A DNA stretch of 47,016 nucleotides from positions 1-47,016 of the IMG/VR virus record IMGVR_UViG_3300028840_000660. The stretch is one strand, 5' to 3'. The notes under the pieces were generated by a model. That model was not told the origin of the DNA. It ran no database searches and saw only the letters and a program-made list of their open reading frames with translations. The translations under genes were made by a program, and so were the position numbers. Shown here piece after piece: positions 40,111 through 47,016 of the stretch. Source of the DNA: a virus. The stretch's first letter is position 1; every line of letters starts with the position of its first letter.

Positions 40111-40444
40111 CCAGTAACTATTCCCAACAACGCTGTCAAGCACTATACGTAGTGGTATAGTGAACGCTATACCACTATATAAAGTTCTTGACAATCAACC
40201 ACTTACAGTGATACATTGTACTTCTCACCTAAATTGGAAACACGATGCTAATATATAACCCAGCATCAAACGGCCATCAGCTAAATATAACAACTAACCC
40301 CCAACCCCATCTTTCCACCCTAACCTCCCTTCCTCCTTCGGTAAGGGGTCAGGGTTGACCCTTACCTCAGGAGGGGCGGTCGGGAAAACGGCGGCCACGG
40401 CGAGCCGCCAACAAAGCACCCCGGTGCAGAAAGGAGAAGAAACA
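40111..40444 (+). promoter_or_regulatory. Leader and promoter region of the AAA+ operon
   Basis: A 334-bp gene-free stretch. An inverted repeat (AGTGGTATAG 40151-40160, CTATACCACT 40167-40176) is followed by a possible promoter: TTGACA at 40188-40193 and GATACA at 40210-40215 with a 16-bp spacer. Farther on are a C-rich run (about 40297-40330) and a GC hairpin (GGTAAGGGGTCA 40340-40351 with TGACCCTTACC 40356-40366, one bulge). AAAGGAG precedes ATG 40445. The inverted repeat directly upstream of the -35 could be an operator. Confidence 0.45.
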
Positions 40445-41758
40445 ATGAGCAACACATCGGCTAAGGCTACGAGCAATCAGAAGTTTTGGTTGTTCAGGTT
40501 GACGAGGCGGCGATTCGAAGGCAAGGACATTACCAAGTCCCAGGCCAGCGATATTATCGGCGACGCCATCGAAATTCGCAAGCAAGGCAAGGACAATACA
40601 CCAAGGGAGCAGATCGACCGCCTTGAAATGCGAATGCAAACATGGTTCAGCGAATGGACCATAGACGAACTGAACCTCGATTACATCCCCAACAAGAAGC
40701 CGAACAAGCCCAGCACAAAGGAACCAGAGCCAGCAGAGGATGTACCTCCACCAACGCCGTCAGCACCATCCTACCCAGATACTCCGGCAGAGCATCCAGT
40801 CCCGGTCGAAGACAGCGACAGCCCTTACGAGAACCTGCCGGACGCTACTAGGGACAAGATTGACGAGATTGAGAGGATCCTCAAAGAGAAAGCAGCTGCC
40901 AAACAACCGGCATCCACCAAAACCGAGGATGATCCACCAGAAGAGGTGGAGGAAGAAGATTTACCTCCGGTGTACATCGAAATACCGGACGACGTAGAGT
41001 TCCCACCGGAATTCGTCATGCCAGCCCAGTTCAACCACTGGTACAGCCTTGCCAAGAACGGCATTAACTTTATGTTGGTCGGTCCGGCAGGATGCGGCAA
41101 AACCTACGTTGCCCAGATGATCGCCAAAGCATTGAAGCTCGATGCTTATACCTGTTCGCTGTCCGGCGGTGTTCGGTACAATCAGGTATTCGGCTCGACA
41201 AGAATCCAGAACGGTGAAACTGTATGGGAACCCAGCGATATGTTAAAAGCTGTGCAAGTTCCTGGCGTTGTCATCTTCGATGAGGCATTGGCACCGGATG
41301 CTGACATCCTGATTGGGTTGAACTCGCTGACCGAACAGAACCAACGCTTTATCAATACACCGGGCGGCGTTGTTCATGTTCATCCTGAGTGTAGGTTCAT
41401 TGCAACGGCCAACAACAAGGGCCGCCAACAGTCTCGGGGCTACATTGGCGCACAAATTCAAGACGGCTCAATCCTTGACCGGTTTGGTATCAAGTTTGAC
41501 GTTGATTACGACGAAACGGTTGAGGTCGGCATCGCCAATCAGTACTTGAATAAGAAAACCAGTAAAGCAATTGTATCGGCCATTAACAAGCTCCGAGAGA
41601 AACTGCGACAGAACGAAATCAACTTCGATCCAAGCACAAGAAGAATGATCCTCATGTGTCGGCAGATAAAGGAAGCTGGGATCGACAAGGACGTAGCATT
41701 CGAAACTACGTTCCTTACCTCGCTGTCCAGGGCAGAACGGCAAACCATCGGCTACTAA
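40445..41758 (+). CDS. MoxR/CobS-like AAA+ ATPase
   Basis: A 437-residue protein; ATG 40445 has a clear ribosome-binding site, unlike the in-frame ATG at 40355. Residues 1-80 form a helical domain with an ITKSQASDIIGDAI segment. Residues 85-190 are a Pro/Glu-rich linker. The AAA+ module has Walker A GPAGCGKT (213-220), Walker B VVIFDE (275-280), sensor 1 ATANN (320-324) and an arginine near 346 (SILDRF) that can be the finger. CobS/MoxR-type ATPases usually work with a vWA-domain partner as chaperones or remodellers. The next gene may be that partner. Such ATPases are recurrent in phages, with unclear roles. Confidence 0.82.
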   Translation: MSNTSAKATSNQKFWLFRLTRRRFEGKDITKSQASDIIGDAIEIRKQGKDNTPREQIDRLEMRMQTWFSEWTIDELNLDYIPNKKPNKPSTKEPEPAEDVPPPTPSAPSYPDTPAEHPVPVEDSDSPYENLPDATRDKIDEIERILKEKAAAKQPASTKTEDDPPEEVEEEDLPPVYIEIPDDVEFPPEFVMPAQFNHWYSLAKNGINFMLVGPAGCGKTYVAQMIAKALKLDAYTCSLSGGVRYNQVFGSTRIQNGETVWEPSDMLKAVQVPGVVIFDEALAPDADILIGLNSLTEQNQRFINTPGGVVHVHPECRFIATANNKGRQQSRGYIGAQIQDGSILDRFGIKFDVDYDETVEVGIANQYLNKKTSKAIVSAINKLREKLRQNEINFDPSTRRMILMCRQIKEAGIDKDVAFETTFLTSLSRAERQTIGY

Positions 41759-41769
41759 AGGAGAAGAAC

Positions 41770-42495
41770 ATGCTTACAGCCGAAGAGTACATTCGGTTAA
41801 AGCCGAAAGTATTGTTCATCCACAACTTGGATTTGCTGGAGCATATCTTGAAAGCAGATCCCAAGCAAACAGCGTACAAAGGCAAGACCGAACCGTACTG
41901 GAAAGCACACAACATCTTTGTGGAGGAGATTGAGAAAGTTGCACCGAAAGGACAATTCAGGAAGATCGAAGAGGGTTTCAATCGGCGGTCAACGACCGTT
42001 GAAATCGTGTCGGACCAAGGATCATTGAACATTGACCGGTACATTGGCGGCGACGATCTTTGCTTCGATGAACCAGTCAAACGGCTAAAGCCAAAGTTGT
42101 CCAGAACCATCATCTTCGACTTCGGCAAGAACGAACATGAGAATGCCGGTTCTGACTGCGCTGACCGATACCAAAAGGTCTACGAACAAACCATTCGGTG
42201 CGAGGAAGAAGGTACGCCATGCCGTGTAATTGCCGGAGCACAACACAGTTTCAGCGAAGGAACATTGAAATTGTACGTTGTCATCAAGAACTATACCGAC
42301 CCGATCTTTCCGGCAATCTGGGCCTGTATGAAAACCAACAGGGCGGCGTGGGCATTGAACAATCAAGTTGCCGACTTTCTTACCGGGACAAAAGACAGCG
42401 GCAATGGCCGAAGCGTGGAGTTAGTAATTGGCAAAGATATACCGGACGATGAGGATGTACAAATCGTGGACAGTGTAAAGATTAGGAGGAAGTAA
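41770..42495 (+). CDS. Putative vWA-like partner of the AAA+ ATPase
   Basis: A 241-residue protein starting at ATG 41770 after AAAGGAGAAG. The N-terminal 90 residues are helical. From about residue 113 the chain reads RTIIFDFGKNEHENAGSDCADRY, then 'GTPCRVIAGAQHSF', 'LKLYVVIKNYTDPIFPAIWACM'. This alternation of strands and helices resembles the vWA-like proteins found next to MoxR/CobS ATPases in phages, although the usual DxSxS metal motif is not present. It is separated from the ATPase by 11 bp. Assignment is by context and fold pattern. Confidence 0.42.
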   Translation: MLTAEEYIRLKPKVLFIHNLDLLEHILKADPKQTAYKGKTEPYWKAHNIFVEEIEKVAPKGQFRKIEEGFNRRSTTVEIVSDQGSLNIDRYIGGDDLCFDEPVKRLKPKLSRTIIFDFGKNEHENAGSDCADRYQKVYEQTIRCEEEGTPCRVIAGAQHSFSEGTLKLYVVIKNYTDPIFPAIWACMKTNRAAWALNNQVADFLTGTKDSGNGRSVELVIGKDIPDDEDVQIVDSVKIRRK

Positions 42496-42786
42496 ATGGC
42501 CCGTGTAATTGTCACAGACGGCAAAGGAAAACGGTTCACCAAGGAAGGAACAACGGTATCAGCCACCCTTGGTGTAGTCGCCGGGAACGAGTATTACGAA
42601 CTATGCGTCGTCGCTTCTGATGAAGGCGTCGAACGTGGAGGAAAGATAACCGTCACGAAGAATAGCTCCAAAGATCCAATCCCCAAGGAGGTTTACCGTG
42701 TCCCCCAGAAAAAGTTACGCAAGAAGGCACCCACGCAACCGCAAGGAACGCCGAATCCTCCGACACCGATTGAGCGCAAGGCGTAG
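42496..42786 (+). CDS. Small protein of the AAA+/SprT set, unknown
   Basis: A 96-residue protein starting directly after the upstream stop. The first 60 residues look beta-rich (MARVIVTDGKGKRF, YYELCVVASDEG). The tail is Lys/Pro-rich and disordered. No family recognised. Close packing with its neighbours suggests a shared function. Confidence 0.55.
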   Translation: MARVIVTDGKGKRFTKEGTTVSATLGVVAGNEYYELCVVASDEGVERGGKITVTKNSSKDPIPKEVYRVPQKKLRKKAPTQPQGTPNPPTPIERKA

Positions 42787-42800
42787 AAAGGAGAGGAAAG

Positions 42801-43481
42801 ATGGCTGGTCCGACACTGGATCAAGCAACAGCATTACAAACAGCATACGACCACTTCAATCAGAAGTTGTTTACTGGTCAGCTGAGTAACTGCATGGTTA
42901 CGTTCAGCCGGAACGCCAACATCATTGCGGGATACTATTCTCCTGCGATGTGGGAATCGGAAACAAGTGAGGGACAGTACAAGATTGCCGAAATTGCCAT
43001 CAATGTCAATTTGATGAAGCATACCGACATGGTTGAGTTCTATCTGACCCTCGTGCATGAAATGCTGCACCACTGGCAAGAGGAAGCAGGTACGGCAGGA
43101 GCAGAAGGATACCACAACAAAGAATACGCCGAAGCAGCGTGGATGCTGGGATTGCGGATCGACAACGGCAATGGCGGTGCTACAGGCAAAAGCGTAACGC
43201 AAACAATGGTGGAAGGTTCGGCAGTAGAACAAGCAATCAGGACGTTGCCGGAATCAGCCATTATCCCCTGGGAATCAAGCGAACTGCACTTGCCGGATGC
43301 GGAAAATCCTGGCGGCGGCACCGAACAAATGCCGAAGGATCCTGGCAAGCCAGAAACACAACCCAAAGGAACCCGGTCGAAGTACAGCTGTCCACTATGC
43401 GGTCTGAATGCATGGGCAAAACCAGATGTAATCCTTATATGTGGCAAAGATTCCAAGACGATGGTCGAAAGGAAGGTGTGA
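42801..43481 (+). CDS. SprT-like metallopeptidase
   Basis: A 226-residue protein. The zinc site is HEMLH at 86-90 with a third ligand probably His105 in EGYHNKEYA. The upstream part (AYDHFNQKLFTGQLSNCMVTF) matches the SprT-like domain entry. A C-terminal half-ribbon (CPLC near 197-200 and a single C near 214) resembles the SprT zinc ribbon but lacks the final Cys. Cellular relatives (SPRTN) cut proteins crosslinked to DNA. Here it could clear DNA-bound proteins, or process a phage or host factor. AAAGGAGAGG precedes ATG 42801. Confidence 0.78.
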   Translation: MAGPTLDQATALQTAYDHFNQKLFTGQLSNCMVTFSRNANIIAGYYSPAMWESETSEGQYKIAEIAINVNLMKHTDMVEFYLTLVHEMLHHWQEEAGTAGAEGYHNKEYAEAAWMLGLRIDNGNGGATGKSVTQTMVEGSAVEQAIRTLPESAIIPWESSELHLPDAENPGGGTEQMPKDPGKPETQPKGTRSKYSCPLCGLNAWAKPDVILICGKDSKTMVERKV

Positions 43482-43482
43482 C

Positions 43483-44145
43483 ATGGGAGATCTAGTAACT
43501 GTTGGTGGCCGAGGCTACAGCGGCAAAGCCCAACGCATTGTAATGAACGCCATGTCATTCATCTGGACACCTCCAAGAGGAACCGACTGGCAGCACGCCA
43601 TCGTCAGCAAGTCCACCGAGTGGGTAGCATTGAACCGTAACAACGGCGACATGGTTATCCGACACGGCTTCCAAAGGTACGGCACGGACAATTGGACCGA
43701 TGGGCTGTCCCACGGTACTTACCGGGTGGAATCAACACAGAAAACACAGTGGAAACTCCGCAAAGAACACGATGGCATACCCCACAAAGAAATCGAAACC
43801 CGCCTGGACCTTGCTATGTCGAGCCAGGACAGCTGCGTCACAGCGAAGTTTGATTTCAAAAGCACTGTAACGTTGCTATACGACCTTTGGTACGACGTAC
43901 AAAGGTTCATGCCGGAAAACTGTTTTCCCGATGTTTGGATACTGGAGCATCTGTGGCGCAATTGCGGCAGAAGAATTCGGCCACGAATGGAGGTAAACTT
44001 CTCAAGCACCAACCCAGAAGCACCCTACACGGTACACATCGAAAACCTAATGTACATCGGAAAGCCCCTGCTCAGGAAGGAAGGAGGAACGATTGAGTGG
44101 GATACGGACAACAACCAACCAAACACACAGGAGAAAGAAGCATGA
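43483..44145 (+). CDS. Hypothetical protein (220 residues)
   Basis: ATG 43483 is preceded by GGAAGGTGTG; the in-frame ATG 43441 would lie inside the SprT gene. The chain is mixed, with 'YDLWYDVQRFMPENCFPDVW' and 'RRIRPRMEVNF' segments and several Trp. It ends in an acidic disordered tail and an ATGA overlap with the SSB-like gene. It may be a replication or recombination accessory. No family recognised. Confidence 0.55.
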   Translation: MGDLVTVGGRGYSGKAQRIVMNAMSFIWTPPRGTDWQHAIVSKSTEWVALNRNNGDMVIRHGFQRYGTDNWTDGLSHGTYRVESTQKTQWKLRKEHDGIPHKEIETRLDLAMSSQDSCVTAKFDFKSTVTLLYDLWYDVQRFMPENCFPDVWILEHLWRNCGRRIRPRMEVNFSSTNPEAPYTVHIENLMYIGKPLLRKEGGTIEWDTDNNQPNTQEKEA

Positions 44146-44501
44146 TTATCACAAGCAAAGGTGGTGGACGACCGGGAATGATGCCAGTAGGAACACACCG
44201 GGTAAAGATCGGCAGAGTACAGCCGATGAAGGGAACGCCAACGATTATCGTAGTGTTTAACGGCCTGGAAGGCGACGCTGTGAACACCGAATGTCCTGAT
44301 TTCATCAACCTCGATACGGCTGAATGGCGAATCCGGCTGATCTACGAAGCGGCAACGGGCGATAAGTATCCGTCGGATGGTACAAGCTGGGACACAGCCG
44401 ACATCATCAACCGGGAATGCATGATCGAGGTCGAGCATCGGGAGAACCCCAACACTGGCGAGGATCAGGCAAGAGCGGCAAGGATTTATCCGATCAACTA
44501 A
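44142..44501 (+). CDS. DUF669-like, probable single-strand DNA-binding protein
   Basis: A 119-residue protein. The pattern 'PVGTHRVKIGRVQPMKGTPTIIVVF', a central 'IRLIYEA' helix region and late 'CMIEVEHRENPNTGEDQARAARI' is like DUF669 and other OB-fold phage SSBs. It overlaps the upstream stop as ATGA and lies just before a RecB-like nuclease and a Sak4-like annealing ATPase, a usual neighbour set for phage SSBs. A charged C-terminal tip is not evident. Confidence 0.55.
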   Translation: MIITSKGGGRPGMMPVGTHRVKIGRVQPMKGTPTIIVVFNGLEGDAVNTECPDFINLDTAEWRIRLIYEAATGDKYPSDGTSWDTADIINRECMIEVEHRENPNTGEDQARAARIYPIN

Positions 44502-44670
44502 GGGAAATTCTCCAACCCTAGAGGCCGCAGCCATCCGGTACAATGGCCGAAACAGGTGGTGAGTGGCAAGGAGGACTGTGATAAGGCCGGAGGGTAACAA
44601 GGCTAGGAAGATGGCCTCTCCTAGAACCCCCTATGATGGCTAAAGCAGTCCTCCGCTTTTTGGAGGAAAA
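44502..44670 (+). ncRNA. Candidate structured leader RNA controlling the Fe-S nuclease gene
   Basis: A 169-nt intergenic leader with many complementary segments. AGAGGCC (44520-44526) can pair with GGCCTCT (44613-44619); GCCAT (44530-44534) with ATGGC (44543-44547); CTAGGA (44603-44608) with TCCTAG (44619-44624). Near the end, TCCTCC (44649-44654) can pair with the ribosome-binding site GGAGGA (44662-44667), closing it. Alternatively CAGTCCTCC (44646-44654) pairs over nine bases with GGAGGACTG (44570-44578), which would free it. The two folds exclude each other. It matches no riboswitch class I recognise. Confidence 0.42.
44578..44643 (+). CDS. Possible 21-residue leader peptide
   Basis: GTG 44578 follows AAGGAGG (44568-44574) by only three bases and opens a 21-codon frame ending at TAA 44641-44643, two bases before the switch segment at 44646. 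A ribosome at its stop would cover that segment and expose the nuclease ribosome-binding site, as in translational attenuation. The short spacing makes this uncertain. Confidence 0.2.
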   Translation: MIRPEGNKARKMASPRTPYDG

Positions 44671-45744
44671 ATGGATGTGTACCGCTTTAGGGTGAAACCA
44701 GATTGGGAAAACCATGATAGGTGGTTTCAGCGTGGTAGAGTGTACCAAGCTACTACTGTAGGCGATGATGGGGTACAAGTGCAGCATTCTGACGGCCACA
44801 CTTGGTCAATTAATCATACACATGTAAACAAAATTACCGACCCAGAACCAACGCTAGAACTCCACCAATCAGACATCGATGCGCTTTGGTCCTGCCCACG
44901 TAGGTTCTACCTGCAATCCGTCATGGGTTTGCAATTGAAAACCCGTCCTTCGTACTTTGAGGTTGGGGAGATTTATCATTACGGTCTAGGCTGTATGCGA
45001 AACGTGATCAACTGGAAGAACACGGAAATGCAGGAACGCTTCACACGTATGGAAACAGCTATTAACGTACACTTCGAACCAACCGAAGCCCGTAGTGATG
45101 CAATGCGGCTGCTACGCTTCTGGTTGGAGAAAGAAAAGACCGATCCCCTCCCTTACAAACCGCTGGCCGTTGAACTCCCGCTAACATACCGCCATCCTGA
45201 CTGGCCGCCTGGAATGTACATCGGCGGTACGTTGGACGCTGTGCTGGCCGACAAGTTCAAAGAGGACCGCTGTTGGATTGGTGAGTGGAAAACTGCGACA
45301 CGGGCTGATGTGGGCTATTTCCGGTCAATGAAGAACGGACCGCAACCAGCTTGGTACTACCTGCTACTGGTAAAGAACCTTCAACACCTTGGCATCGAAG
45401 CAACCACCGTCCGAGGCCACATCTACGAGATCATCACGAAGCAAAAAGGCGAAGTAAAGGTAGAATCCTCCATCCTCGACGAAACAATGTTCCAGCGAGG
45501 CATCGAGTTTATTGGAGATTCTGTTGCACGGGCCAGCAGTCTCATAACCTCCGGCAAATTTCCCCGTGTCCTGTCCTCTTGCTATGGAAAATTCAATACC
45601 GAATGTCCCTTCATGCCTTGGTGCTATCGAGGCGGCAACCCCGAAACTGTGTACGATGATTTGCTGGCTTCGATGTACAAAGTAGTCGAACCCATGACAG
45701 CACTGGCTGATAGGCAGCGACCGATTCACCAGTATACGCTGTAG
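44671..45744 (+). CDS. PD-(D/E)XK nuclease with Fe-S cysteines (RecB/Cas4-like)
   Basis: A 357-residue nuclease. The core has His103 in GEIYHYGL, Asp189 in GGTLDAVL and Glu205/Lys207 in IGEWKTA, the D-ExK signature of RecB-family (PF12705) exonucleases. Cys75 near the N-terminus (CPRRFYL) plus Cys304, Cys312 and Cys318 near the C-terminus (ending CPFMPWC) match the four-Cys Fe-S staple of AddB and Cas4 proteins. An N-terminal domain of about 55 residues precedes it. With the SSB-like and Sak4-like genes around it, a role in DNA end resection for recombination or replication is likely. Confidence 0.85.
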   Translation: MDVYRFRVKPDWENHDRWFQRGRVYQATTVGDDGVQVQHSDGHTWSINHTHVNKITDPEPTLELHQSDIDALWSCPRRFYLQSVMGLQLKTRPSYFEVGEIYHYGLGCMRNVINWKNTEMQERFTRMETAINVHFEPTEARSDAMRLLRFWLEKEKTDPLPYKPLAVELPLTYRHPDWPPGMYIGGTLDAVLADKFKEDRCWIGEWKTATRADVGYFRSMKNGPQPAWYYLLLVKNLQHLGIEATTVRGHIYEIITKQKGEVKVESSILDETMFQRGIEFIGDSVARASSLITSGKFPRVLSSCYGKFNTECPFMPWCYRGGNPETVYDDLLASMYKVVEPMTALADRQRPIHQYTL

Positions 45745-45752
45745 GAGGAAGC

Positions 45753-46481
45753 ATGGAACCAAAGAACATACTGGAGGATGAAACCATTCAACCCGACCGA
45801 TCCGTATTACTTGTTGGAGCATCCGGTTCATTAAAAACGACCGTTGCTTCGCTATTTCCCGAACCGCAATGCTGGATAGCATCCAACCCCGGCCAGATGT
45901 GCGGCTTCCCAATGCACGTATGGGAGCGGCTACGGCAGAACAAGGACAATTACGTCATCAAGGCGGTGACGACTCCGTACCGGGACATCATCGATTTCAT
46001 TGGGAAGCACGACACCAACTATGCAACGTGGATAGTGGACGACATGACCTACCTTCAACATGTATTCCTGGCCGAGAAGAAAGGAGGTAAAACCAAAGCA
46101 ACCTACGACGATTGGGGTTTCATACTGGAGTGGTCGAGGGATATTGTAAAGCTAACCAGCGAGATTAAAGGACACCAAGTACTAATTGCACTTGAGCAAC
46201 TAGTCAAGGACGAAGTGGAAGGCAAGATTATTGGGCTGCCGCATGTATTTGGCAAGTTCTCTCATGATTTGCCAGCAATGGTACGTACTGCGCTGCACAT
46301 TACAGCCCAAGCTGTACCGAAAGCCGAGCCGAAGCGATTTGTTCATTCGGTGCCGGACACGTTCTGGAACTGGTGCAAAGATCGTGAAGGTATCCTCGGT
46401 CCGTATGAACCACATCCTGATTGGTTGGTAAAGTTTCTGGAGAACAAAGATGCGAACACGAATCCCAATAGTAACGTGTAA
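45753..46481 (+). CDS. Sak4-like RecA-fold recombinase/annealing ATPase
   Basis: A 242-residue protein of the AAA_24/Sak4 type. Walker A is GASGSLKTT at 22-30 and the Walker B strand is TWIVDDMTYL near 91-100. 'HQVLIALEQ' follows, a strand usual in this fold. Sak4 proteins anneal single strands and promote phage recombination together with an SSB. The ATG at 45753 follows TAGGAGGAAGC. The 3' end overlaps the next gene by 32 bp. Confidence 0.82.
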   Translation: MEPKNILEDETIQPDRSVLLVGASGSLKTTVASLFPEPQCWIASNPGQMCGFPMHVWERLRQNKDNYVIKAVTTPYRDIIDFIGKHDTNYATWIVDDMTYLQHVFLAEKKGGKTKATYDDWGFILEWSRDIVKLTSEIKGHQVLIALEQLVKDEVEGKIIGLPHVFGKFSHDLPAMVRTALHITAQAVPKAEPKRFVHSVPDTFWNWCKDREGILGPYEPHPDWLVKFLENKDANTNPNSNV

Positions 46482-46749
46482 GAATTGCCTGTACCCCGTC
46501 AGCGAACTTATAGTTCGCCAGACGGGACGGTGTCCAGACTGCAACAAACGGATGCTGGTACGGGGAAGGATCACCTCGATTGAGGCGGCAAAGATACTGG
46601 ACTGCTCGCCGGACGACCTGTACCGCTTGGCCAATCTTGGGCAGGTCCGTGGCGGTCACTATGAACCGAAGCGGAGGTGGTACGACAAAGCCAGCGTTGT
46701 AGCGTACCGAAGACGAGAAGAAAAGCGAAAGGGAAAACCTGATGAGTAA
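46450..46749 (+). CDS. Zinc-ribbon / excisionase-like HTH protein
   Basis: A 99-residue protein. Residues 9-37 contain CKNC and CPDC pairs forming a zinc ribbon, and residues 40-86 resemble a MerR/excisionase-type winged helix (ITSIEAAKILDCSPDDLYRL...RRWYDKASV). It is probably a DNA-binding regulator or replication factor. It overlaps the Sak4-like gene by 32 bp and the following gene by 8 bp. No integrase is present, so excision is unlikely. Confidence 0.68.
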   Translation: MRTRIPIVTCKNCLYPVSELIVRQTGRCPDCNKRMLVRGRITSIEAAKILDCSPDDLYRLANLGQVRGGHYEPKRRWYDKASVVAYRRREEKRKGKPDE

Positions 46750-47016
46750 AACAACGACGCACTGTTCCGCTTGCGGGGTATTGCTACAGTACAAATGGTT
46801 CAAGGTAGAATTGTTGGCCGATGAGAATGACCTTGGTGGGTTCAAAAGCGGCGAGTATGGCATTTGCCGTCCCTGTTTCCTCAAAGCTATGGGAGTACAG
46901 CCTAATGGCGAAACCGCCGATGCTAAAGAAGTGCGAAAAGTGTCCACTGGTGGACAAAAACCAGTTCGTTCCCGTCGAACGCCCGTTACAAGAGCCGACG
47001 TTGATCGTTATCGCCG
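46742..47016 (+). CDS. Zinc-binding protein, runs off the window into the repeat (circle junction)
   Basis: ATG 46742 opens a frame with CSAC near residues 8-11 and CRPC near 43-46, a zinc ribbon pair, in MSKTTTHCSACGVLLQYKWF and the following region. At the circle junction it continues at base 145 and stops at 325. The total is about 151 residues. The last 290 or so bases overlap the DNA polymerase gene in another frame; that tail is charged and probably disordered. The zinc domain lies outside the overlap. The frame seen at 17-325 is only the end of this gene. Confidence 0.55.
   Translation, partial: MSKTTTHCSACGVLLQYKWFKVELLADENDLGGFKSGEYGICRPCFLKAMGVQPNGETADAKEVRKVSTGGQKPVRSRRTPVTRADVDRYR
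46873..47016. repeat. Terminal direct repeat, right copy
   Basis: Identical to bases 1-144. See the left copy for interpretation. Confidence 0.9.

Noticed and set aside
40141-40190. tRNA gene near the inverted repeat
   Set aside because: The repeat gives one simple hairpin; no cloverleaf, T-arm consensus or CCA end is visible. No tRNA was found elsewhere in the gaps I read.
46450-46749. Excisionase of a temperate phage
   Set aside because: The HTH resembles excisionases, but no integrase, repressor or attachment site was recognised, and a zinc ribbon precedes the HTH.

Overview
The window is a complete or nearly complete genome of a tailed double-stranded DNA phage. Bases 1-144 recur exactly at 46873-47016, so the contig closes into a circle (or is terminally redundant) of about 46,872 unique bases. 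There are portal, large terminase, scaffold-like, capsid, adaptor and tailspike-like genes. No tape-measure gene is visible, and three large 'internal virion' type genes are present, so the particle is most likely a short-tailed podovirus (inference). Sec-type signal peptides and an M15 endolysin point to a bacterial, probably Gram-negative host. No integrase or repressor was recognised, so a virulent lifestyle is likely.

Layout: two transcription units diverge from a gene-poor control region at 37973-39000. This region holds three DnaA-box-like sequences, an A+T-rich tract, several perfect inverted repeats and a G-quadruplex motif, and looks like a replication origin. The rightward unit (39001 through the circle junction to 6020) encodes small early proteins, a MoxR/CobS-like AAA+ ATPase with a putative vWA-like partner, a SprT-like metallopeptidase, a probable SSB-like protein, a RecB/Cas4-like Fe-S nuclease, a Sak4-like recombinase, zinc-ribbon proteins, a UDG-exonuclease-DNA polymerase I fusion, a DUF3987-type primase/helicase protein, an endolysin and an Nmad1-like protein. 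The leftward unit (37972 down to 5854) is the virion module: terminase subunits, portal, scaffold, major capsid protein, adaptor and tail proteins, two paralogous glycosyltransferases and a methyltransferase, a block of four consecutive proteins with N-terminal export signals, a 16-repeat protein, a holin-like protein and three large putative ejection proteins. The two units converge and overlap by 167 bp at 5854-6020.

The clearest unusual element is in the major capsid gene. It is split by a 638-bp group I intron (29644-30281, minus strand) that encodes a LAGLIDADG homing endonuclease. Both splice sites can be assigned to the base: P1 is a 7-bp helix ending in the expected U-G wobble, P10 pairs the start of exon 2 with the internal guide, and splicing restores a continuous capsid protein of 353 residues. 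Other items worth attention are the exported-protein block (13231-19665), a possible switch-like leader RNA ahead of the Fe-S nuclease (44502-44670), and the AAA+/vWA-like/SprT gene set (40445-43481).
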